From: an uncultured bacterium
Lineage (GTDB): Bacteria; Verrucomicrobiota; Kiritimatiellia; RFP12; UBA1067
NCBI GenBank assembly: GCA_902773475.1
Contig: CACYEO010000008.1
Coordinates: forward strand, 1 to 7,547
Reading direction: 5' to 3'
Length of the DNA: 7,547 nucleotides
Numbering within the stretch: position 1 is the first letter of the stretch; each line of letters begins with the position of its first letter. Below, piece by piece: positions 1-5,342 of the stretch. Made by a program: the position numbers and the translations under genes. The notes under the pieces were generated by a model. That model made no database searches and was not told where the DNA came from. It worked only from the letters and a program-made list of their open reading frames with translations.

Positions 1-474
1 GACTACTTCTATATCCGCATTACGGAAAACGAAGAGCCTGACGACGGCGACGGGTTCGACATCAATCCCGCCTGGTTCCTTGAACATGGCGGGATTGAGA
101 ATCCCGATTTGACGGTAGCGGCTGTCAAGTCGATCGCTCCGAACGGGATGTCGTATCTGGCCTCGTATCTCATGGGATACGAGCCGCTCGACCCCGATTC
201 GAACTTCAAACTTACAGGGGCGTCCGGTGACGACCGTGGCGCGTTCAAGGTGGCGGCGACGTTCAACATTCCCGGCCATTTGCCTAAAAACGAAGGCACG
301 TACACGAACAAGGTGGAAGCCGTTCTGCTTGGTTCGGACGACGGTGTGACATTCTCGCGTGTCACAAACGTTGATCCTGTAGCTGTAGACCTGACGCCTG
401 GCGGTGGGGAAAAGGTTGCGGAGTTCTCGTTTACGCCGGCTCTAAATGACCGGGAAATGCGTTTTTTCGCATAG
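1..474 (+). CDS. C-terminal end of a probable exported/surface repeat protein (5' partial)
   Basis: The frame is open from base 1 to a TAG at 472-474, giving 157 residues, so the true start lies left of the window. An in-frame TTG at 109 is not needed as a start because the frame continues upstream. The piece holds an acidic linker (EEPDDGDGFD), then a segment beginning NGMSYLASYLMGYEPLDPDS. That segment resembles the 'YxxGxxPxDPxS' modules that precede the C-terminal beta-rich domain of many large exported proteins in Verrucomicrobia, Kiritimatiellota and Lentisphaerae. The rest alternates hydrophobic and polar residues, as in a beta-sandwich, and ends in MRFFA. No catalytic motif is visible. 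Codon use looks less GC-extreme than in the operon opposite. The gene converges on the GH9 gene. Function is unknown; surface or secreted location is an inference from the module type. Confidence 0.72.
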   Translation, partial: DYFYIRITENEEPDDGDGFDINPAWFLEHGGIENPDLTVAAVKSIAPNGMSYLASYLMGYEPLDPDSNFKLTGASGDDRGAFKVAATFNIPGHLPKNEGTYTNKVEAVLLGSDDGVTFSRVTNVDPVAVDLTPGGGEKVAEFSFTPALNDREMRFFA

Positions 475-518
475 GGGTCAATCTGTCTGTCGTGCCTAAA
501 GCGGCGGCAGATTGACCC
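475..518. repeat. Perfect 11-bp inverted repeat abutting the stop codon
   Basis: GGGTCAATCTG (475-485) is the exact reverse complement of CAGATTGACCC (508-518), enclosing a 22-base loop. It begins on the base after the TAG of the plus-strand gene. No U-tract follows on either strand, so it is not a canonical intrinsic terminator, although it could still act as a 3'-end stem-loop. An isolated imperfect palindrome of this size in a gap resembles REP-like elements; this is a family-level guess. Confidence 0.6.
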
Positions 519-528
519 GGAGAGAAAA

Positions 529-624
529 AGGGTTTGAGTGTTTGTGTTCTTTTTTAGACAGAATTTACAGAATTTACAGAATTGATTGCAGGGTTTGAGT
601 GTTTGGGTTTTTGGGTGTTTGAGT
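529..624. repeat. GT-rich direct repeats built on an 8-bp GTTTGRGT unit
   Basis: AGGGTTTGAGTGTTTG occurs perfectly at 529-544 and again at 590-605. The second copy runs on as four consecutive 8-bp units at 593-600, 601-608, 609-616 and 617-624 (GTTTGAGT, GTTTGGGT, TTTTGGGT, GTTTGAGT). The first copy holds two units (532-539 and 540-547, GTTTGTGT). The strand asymmetry is strong: G and T on plus, A and C on minus. The unit is not a multiple of three and no gene covers it. Confidence 0.75.
558..583. repeat. 9-bp tandem repeat ACAGAATTT, nearly three copies
   Basis: ACAGAATTT is repeated at 558-566 and 567-575, with a third copy lacking its last T at 576-583. It lies between the two copies of the 16-bp GT-rich repeat, directly after a T-run at 550-555. 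On the minus strand it reads as repeated AAATTCTGT. No coding or RNA feature overlaps it. It is a candidate short intergenic repeat family. Confidence 0.75.
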
Positions 625-645
625 CGGTTGGCAGGGTGCCAGAGG

Positions 646-701
646 GATGTGGCAAGGGCGCCCTCGCCCTTGCTGCAAGGCCGGGGCGGCCTTGCCACAT
701 C
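646..701. repeat. 56-bp nested palindrome with two competing folds
   Basis: An outer perfect 12-bp stem pairs GATGTGGCAAGG (646-657) with CCTTGCCACATC (690-701). Inside and overlapping it are two perfect 9-bp hairpins: GCAAGGGCG/CGCCCTTGC (652-660 with 665-673, loop CCCT) and GCAAGGCCG/CGGCCTTGC (675-683 with 687-695, loop GGG). The outer stem shares its GCAAGG/CCTTGC bases with the inner hairpins, so the element can fold as one long stem or as two adjacent hairpins. It lies 44 bases beyond the GH9 stop codon. No U-tract follows, so a standard intrinsic terminator is not supported. A mobile REP-like palindrome or an mRNA 3'-end stabiliser are both possible. Confidence 0.75.
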
Positions 702-745
702 TTGCGCCCCGCAGCACCTCTAACCGCTAACTGCCATCCGCCGTT

Positions 746-2926
746 CTACGGGAGCGGCCAGTATCCGGGGAGATCCCGGAGATTTTGCGCGGGCGCGGGA
801 CGGACCGGGGGCGGCGTGTGCGTGGGTGAAAGCAGATACGCGCAGACTGCCGCCGCTGGGGCGATGGTTTCGTGCACGGTGTATTCGCTCGCCGCGACCG
901 TCTTGCTTTCAAGGTTCCCCCATCTGCGCCATACCGGGCATTTGGCCGCGAAATCCCTGTCGCCTCCGTAGACTTTTTCGACCGCTTTCGCCGGAGTCGC
1001 GTATGTCCAGCGGTAAGGCGTTATTCCCGGGACGTATTCCGCGATGCCGTCCACGTACGAAGGCAGGTCGAGAAAGGCCACCGGGTATTTTTTGCCCAAT
1101 CCGCTGGTCATGGCCATGCCGCACGGGTTGCATCCGTTGTGGAAATTGAATGCCGCCCATGCGGCGTCGAGATAGCGTTTGTCCCCTGTCAGGCGGTGCG
1201 CCATCGCGAGCGTCTTCGCGCGGCGCAGCGGGTGGCACTGCCCCCATCCCATCGCATGGCTCCATCCCTTGCCGGGAAACCACCACGGGCAGCGGTACGC
1301 GTATGCGCCTTCGGACTGCGCCAGCATGTCGGCGGAGATGTTCGCGAACTTGCGCCGCCATTCGTCTATCACGGTCTGCGCGGCCGGGGGGATCCCGCCG
1401 AGCGCGATTTCGCCTGCGAATGTCCATGCGTCCCAGTTCCATGAATTCTTGCGGGCCTCGTCGCGCAGCTCCCTGCGCATGATGTAGAGCCTGTCGATGT
1501 ACCGTCTGTCCTTCGTGAGCGCGTAGAGGTTGATTGCGGCCTTCACGAGATGCCTGACCGGAAGCTGGCGGGGTTCTTCCCAGTCGATCGTGAATTTGTC
1601 GCTGCCGATCCATTTTTTCTTTTTCTCCACGAAGAATGTTTCGTGCGAAGGAGGAGTGCGCACGGCGAAATCCCACGCCTTTTTCGCGGATTCGAGGTAT
1701 TTGGCGGCGAATTCCGGACGGCAGCGCGCAAGTAGCGAAGCGTGCGCGGCGTACGCGAGCGTGGACGAGCGCGTGGGGCGCGACACGGCGTAGCGCATCG
1801 TGTCGCGCGCGGCGTCGCTTCCCGGGCCGGGATGCCCCGTGGTCTCGATCCATGTTCCGGCGCCGCCGTCCGCGCGCTGGCACTGCAGGATGTGGCGCAG
1901 GCCCCATTCTGCCTCGTCGAGGATGTCTGGGATGCCGTTCGCGTTTTCCGGGATGGCGAGCTGTCCGTCGCTGAATTTCTCCGGATCCATGAGGTACGCC
2001 GCGCACAGGTCGTTCACTATGCCGAGGTGCGCGGGGCGCCTGTCGTAGTCTGCGGCGTCGTGCCAGCCTCCCGAGACCTCGATTTCCCCGGCCTTGCCCC
2101 ACTGGGTGTTCTGCTCTATGATGTCGAACCACCTGACGCCTTTCGGGATTCTGCCTTCCTCCGGCGGGAAAGTCCCGCGCGTCACGCTGCGGTGGCAGGC
2201 GCCGGCGGTCCAATGGGTGTACGGTTCCGTCTTTTCAATTCCGCAGCGTTTCTGGTAGAGTCCGCCCATGTGGACGCGGAAGGCGTCCTCCGCCGCGCCG
2301 CGCCAGATCCTGAAATCCATGCTGCGTCCCACGCCGTCGACGCGCACGTGGTAGACGCCTTCGTTTGTCACGCAGGAAAAATCCATCTCGTACGTGCATT
2401 CGCCGGTGTATGGAACGCCGTCCTTCGACGGCGCGTCGTCCACCCTGTGGAGCGGCGGCTCCGGCGCGGCGTAGACGGTTTTGCCCGTTTGCGAGTCGAC
2501 CACTTTCCACGCGCCCGGCGCGCCGTGCGGCTTCCATGCGCCGAAGCGCGGACCGAGCCACGCGCCCATGTAGGCGTACTTGGGCGCATCAGGCATGTAG
2601 CCGACCTGGTCGACCTTGAAAACCGGACTCGGCGCGCCGGGATCGTATCCGGGGAAAGGCGTGTCCGAAATCCTGAACACGCTGTATATGACGCGCGGAG
2701 CGGGATCCTTCGTGTCGAGCGGGTCGACCAGCCCGTTCGACAGCGGCCACCAGCCGGGTTCGCCGGCGAGCGCGCGTCCTTCGGCTCCGTCGTCGGTCTG
2801 GTACAGCATCGTGTGCGGATCGAGGTATCCGGTGCGCGAGGCGGCGCGCGCGCCGGGCGCGGAGGACGCCGCGCAGAGCGCGAAGAAGCAAAAGACGGCG
2901 GCGGGGGATCGGCGTATTCTATGCAT
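746..2926 (-). CDS. Secreted family 9 glycoside hydrolase (endoglucanase-like) with CelD-type Ig domain
   Basis: 726 residues. A Sec signal peptide is clear: RIRR, then a hydrophobic run, with likely cleavage after A28 (ARA|AS). Residues about 30-100 are unassigned. Residues about 103-207 match the N-terminal Ig-like domain of CelD-type cellulases (FKVDQVGYMPDAPKYAYMG). The GH9 (alpha/alpha)6 barrel fills about 213-700. HDAADYD (289-295) is the DAGD motif: D290 and D293 are the expected nucleophile-water-activating pair. HET (685-687) near the end supplies E686, the expected general acid. C228, C244 and H245 (RCG, ACH) sit where CelD-type enzymes carry a structural metal site. GCNPCGMAMTSGLG (598-611) is the GxNP...TGxG block, but the usual following HHR is absent. 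A proline-rich tail (701-726) follows. The family cleaves beta-1,4-glucans by inversion, but substrate here is unproven. It is the last gene of the operon; its ATG overlaps the polymerase stop by 8 nt. No Shine-Dalgarno is visible, so coupling is likely. It probably acts in the periplasm or outside on the operon's own glycan. Confidence 0.92.
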   Translation of the reverse strand: MHRIRRSPAAVFCFFALCAASSAPGARAASRTGYLDPHTMLYQTDDGAEGRALAGEPGWWPLSNGLVDPLDTKDPAPRVIYSVFRISDTPFPGYDPGAPSPVFKVDQVGYMPDAPKYAYMGAWLGPRFGAWKPHGAPGAWKVVDSQTGKTVYAAPEPPLHRVDDAPSKDGVPYTGECTYEMDFSCVTNEGVYHVRVDGVGRSMDFRIWRGAAEDAFRVHMGGLYQKRCGIEKTEPYTHWTAGACHRSVTRGTFPPEEGRIPKGVRWFDIIEQNTQWGKAGEIEVSGGWHDAADYDRRPAHLGIVNDLCAAYLMDPEKFSDGQLAIPENANGIPDILDEAEWGLRHILQCQRADGGAGTWIETTGHPGPGSDAARDTMRYAVSRPTRSSTLAYAAHASLLARCRPEFAAKYLESAKKAWDFAVRTPPSHETFFVEKKKKWIGSDKFTIDWEEPRQLPVRHLVKAAINLYALTKDRRYIDRLYIMRRELRDEARKNSWNWDAWTFAGEIALGGIPPAAQTVIDEWRRKFANISADMLAQSEGAYAYRCPWWFPGKGWSHAMGWGQCHPLRRAKTLAMAHRLTGDKRYLDAAWAAFNFHNGCNPCGMAMTSGLGKKYPVAFLDLPSYVDGIAEYVPGITPYRWTYATPAKAVEKVYGGDRDFAAKCPVWRRWGNLESKTVAASEYTVHETIAPAAAVCAYLLSPTHTPPPVRPAPAQNLRDLPGYWPLP

Positions 2927-4283
2927 GGGCGGCGACGCTTCCGTTTTTTGCGCCCGCGGCTTCCGCGGCGGACTTGCGCAGCGAGCGCGAGTTCGCGTCG
3001 AGCCAGTCCACGAGCGCGAAGAACGACATCATGACTACAAGGTTCATCTGCTGGCGCAGGACCCATTCGAGGGTGCTCTGCATGTAGCAGGCGAGCATTC
3101 CTCCGGCCAGTCCCGCGGGAATCCAGCAGTATTCCGTCCCCGCGAGCCTCCACACCAGGCGCACGCACGAAAACAGATACCAGAAGAACCACAGGCACAT
3201 CGCGACGAGCGCGGGAATGCCGCATTCCGCCCCCACAAGCAGGTAGACGGTTTCGACGATGCCGTCCTGGAAGTCGTCGCCGCGGTTCTGGCTTCTCCCG
3301 GCGAGTTCGGCGTAGCCGTACGGGGGATTTATCTTTATGCCCCAGTTGTTCATGCCTATGCCGCGCCACGGCTCGTCGCGCATCATTTCGACGGCGCAGC
3401 GGGCGAGCTCCACGCGCGTGCCGCCGGAGGATTCCGGCGCGTTTTCGAAGCGGTCGATTATGCGCGGCAGCATGGCGGCGAGGCCGAGCAGTCCCGCGAC
3501 GCCGAGCGGGACAGCGCGCGAAAAGACGCGCCCGAAGTGCACGGGCGCGGCCTTGAGCCCGGCGAGCAGGAATACGACGCCGTACGCGAGCGGCATGAGC
3601 GCGATCGCGCCGCGCGAATAGCTGCGCACCGCGCACGCGGCCGCGCAGACGAACGCGGCCGCGTGCAGCATGTTGCCGCGCCGGCCCCGGCACAGATACG
3701 AGGAAAGGAACATGCAGCCGTACATGTGCATGGCCATGACCATGCTGTTCTGGTGCGGGAAGGAGCCGTGCGGCTGGTACACGCCGGAGACGTGCGCCTT
3801 GACGATCAGGAAGAAGTTCCATATCGTGAACCAGGCGAAGGCGTCCACGAGCGCCTTTGCGCCGTCCGCCGCGTCGAGCCACGACCGTATCGCGAGGTAG
3901 AACAGGTACACCATGATCATCTTCCACGTCTCGAGCCAGCAGTAGAGCGTGTTTTCGGCGGAAGACCACGAAGGAAGGCACAGCAGGAAATACAGCAGGA
4001 ACAGCTTGGCGCCCGGCGACGGCGCCAGCCCTGCGAAGCGCCCGCGCAGCGCGCAAGCGCCGAGGATCGCCGCGGCGAGCAGGTACGCCACGCTCACCTC
4101 CATGCCGCGCGAAGAACCGCGGTAGTCTTCGAAAGAGAAGAAGTTGATGGCCGTGGACTGCCAGAGCGCGAGCGCCGCAACCGCGCCCCACACCGCGAAC
4201 TTCATCCATTTCCTGTCAAGCTGCAGGATGAAGGCGAGCGGCGCGGTCCCGAGGAGTGCGACGAAGAAAACCGCGTATTTCAT
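2919..4283 (-). CDS. Wzy/WaaL-type O-antigen polymerase or ligase, polytopic membrane protein
   Basis: 454 residues, about twelve hydrophobic spans. The Wzy_C (O-antigen ligase) signature is visible: SFPHQNS (174-180), SYSRGA (221-226), a large extracytoplasmic loop at about 274-343 with GGTRVELARCAVEMMRDEPW (287-306) followed by RGIGMNNW, and the following span VETVYLLVGAECGIPAL (343-359), which aligns with the usual 'HNxyLxxxxExG' block but has VE in place of HN. R224 and R290 are the basic residues expected to hold the undecaprenyl-diphosphate-linked glycan. Members either polymerise repeat units (Wzy) or transfer them to an acceptor (WaaL, or protein O-oligosaccharyl transferase); sequence alone does not separate these. 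Beside co-polymerase and export genes, polymerase is the better guess. The ATG lies 3 nt after the stop of the export lipoprotein gene, with no strong Shine-Dalgarno. The TAG (2921-2919) lies inside the start of the GH9 gene. Confidence 0.9.
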   Translation of the reverse strand: MKYAVFFVALLGTAPLAFILQLDRKWMKFAVWGAVAALALWQSTAINFFSFEDYRGSSRGMEVSVAYLLAAAILGACALRGRFAGLAPSPGAKLFLLYFLLCLPSWSSAENTLYCWLETWKMIMVYLFYLAIRSWLDAADGAKALVDAFAWFTIWNFFLIVKAHVSGVYQPHGSFPHQNSMVMAMHMYGCMFLSSYLCRGRRGNMLHAAAFVCAAACAVRSYSRGAIALMPLAYGVVFLLAGLKAAPVHFGRVFSRAVPLGVAGLLGLAAMLPRIIDRFENAPESSGGTRVELARCAVEMMRDEPWRGIGMNNWGIKINPPYGYAELAGRSQNRGDDFQDGIVETVYLLVGAECGIPALVAMCLWFFWYLFSCVRLVWRLAGTEYCWIPAGLAGGMLACYMQSTLEWVLRQQMNLVVMMSFFALVDWLDANSRSLRKSAAEAAGAKNGSVAAHA

Positions 4284-4286
4284 GCG

Positions 4287-5342
4287 TCAGTTGCTCAAGA
4301 GTATCGAATTGCGCGAAGTGAGCAGTCCGAAGAGCTGCACCGTCGGCAGGAGTTTGCGCACGAACACGTTGTACTCCGAAATGCTGTCTTTCGGCACGTA
4401 CACGATGTCGCCCGACTTCAGCGGCACGTTTCTGCATTTTCCCGCGAGGATGCCGTCCACGTCCACTTTGTACATCTTCGGGTTCGCGAGGCCGTCGCGT
4501 ATCACTATCACGCTGTGCCAGTGGGAGTCTATCATCCAGCCTGCGGTGGTCAGCGTCTCTATCAGCCCCATGCCCGGCTCGTAGAGACGCCTGTGCGGAT
4601 TGCGGACCTCGCCGCATATCGTGACGGAGGATTCCATGCGCTGCGCGATGTGTATGTAGTCGCCTTTCTTTATGCGGATGTTGTGCAGCGGGTCTCCCTG
4701 CTCGATCGCCTTGTGGAAATCCACCGGCAGGAATTCCCCGTTGCGCATTATCAGCGAATTGTCGAGATCGGCGATGTCCACCTCGACGCCGTTGAACAGG
4801 CGGTTTCCGCTGGCCCCGGCGAGCGCGTATATGTCCGCGAGGCGCGTTCCGTTCGCGATTTCGTAGACTCCGGGCTTCGCGCACGCGCCCGCGATGGTGG
4901 CCGTTTCGCTGTGGACTTCTATTATCGTCACGCTGACCACGGGATTCTTTATGTACGGCTCCAGCCCCTTGCGGATAAGTTCGGAGCCTTCCGCGGCGGT
5001 GCATCCGCCGAGCTTCACCTGCCCGGCGAAGGCGATGCCTATGGTGCCGTCCGGCCCTATGCTCGTCTTCACGTTCACGTCGTCATGGCCGTACACGCGC
5101 ACTTCCACCTTGTCCCCGGCGTTCAGCCGGTACACGGGCTCCTCTTCGTCGCGGAGCTGTTCGAGGCGCCGTATCTGGTTGGTGCGCGCGACTTCGTCGC
5201 GCCCGCTTTCGTCGAGGACCGCGCTGTCGTCGGACGTGTTGTTCATCTCGAAGACGGAATCGTAGTTGTACATCATGCGGTCCGGATAGCATCCGGCGCA
5301 GGCGAGCGCCAGGGCTGTAGCGGCGGCGGAAAGGAATTTCAT
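4287..5342 (-). CDS. Wza-type outer-membrane polysaccharide export lipoprotein (Poly_export + 2 SLBB)
   Basis: 351 residues from the ATG at 5342-5340. This start is chosen because GGAGG stands 7 nt upstream, the first residues form a lipoprotein signal (MKFLSAAATALALACAGC, lipid Cys at 18, or possibly C15), and it gives an ATGA overlap with the co-polymerase stop. The frame stays open to 5825, but that stretch is arginine/histidine-rich shadow sequence. Domains: Poly_export about 69-145 (YRLNAGDKVEVRVYGHDDVN, then SIGPDGTIGIAFAGQV); first SLBB about 146-232 (AGACAKPGVYEIANGTRLAD); second SLBB about 238-318 (VTICGEVRNPHRRLYEPGMG, ending LKSGDIVYVPK). A C-terminal segment (about 324-340, YNVFVRKLLPTVQLFGL) could be the amphipathic helix that spans the outer membrane in Wza octamers. 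It forms the exit channel for the glycan, docking to the co-polymerase encoded just before it. The presence of this gene implies an outer membrane. Confidence 0.95.
   Translation of the reverse strand: MKFLSAAATALALACAGCYPDRMMYNYDSVFEMNNTSDDSAVLDESGRDEVARTNQIRRLEQLRDEEEPVYRLNAGDKVEVRVYGHDDVNVKTSIGPDGTIGIAFAGQVKLGGCTAAEGSELIRKGLEPYIKNPVVSVTIIEVHSETATIAGACAKPGVYEIANGTRLADIYALAGASGNRLFNGVEVDIADLDNSLIMRNGEFLPVDFHKAIEQGDPLHNIRIKKGDYIHIAQRMESSVTICGEVRNPHRRLYEPGMGLIETLTTAGWMIDSHWHSVIVIRDGLANPKMYKVDVDGILAGKCRNVPLKSGDIVYVPKDSISEYNVFVRKLLPTVQLFGLLTSRNSILLSN

Noticed and set aside
475..518. Canonical Rho-independent terminator
   Set aside because: The stem is good but the loop is 22 bases and no T-run follows on either strand.
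475..624. CRISPR array
   Set aside because: Repeats are 8-16 bp and mostly contiguous without uniform spacers; no cas genes.
9..698. 229-codon minus-strand frame across the left gene and the repeat region
   Set aside because: It runs through tandem repeats and antisense of a plausible exported protein; no domain.
646..701. tRNA or small structured RNA in the nested palindrome
   Set aside because: The multi-stem look is suggestive, but there is no anticodon arm, T-loop or CCA-type end; simple nested inverted repeats explain it.
582..971. 129-codon plus-strand frame starting in the intergenic repeats
   Set aside because: It is built from the repeat and palindrome sequence and then reads antisense to the GH9 C-terminus.
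909..2213. 434-codon minus-strand frame within the GH9 gene
   Set aside because: Out-of-frame reading of the GH9 catalytic domain, very rich in R, P, G and H.
1742..3034. 430-codon plus-strand open frame opposite the GH9 gene
   Set aside because: Arginine/valine-rich shadow that ignores gene boundaries and runs across the GH9 start.
2368..4209. 613-codon minus-strand open frame overlapping polymerase and GH9 in another frame
   Set aside because: Arginine-rich out-of-frame translation of two recognised genes; no membrane spans or motifs.
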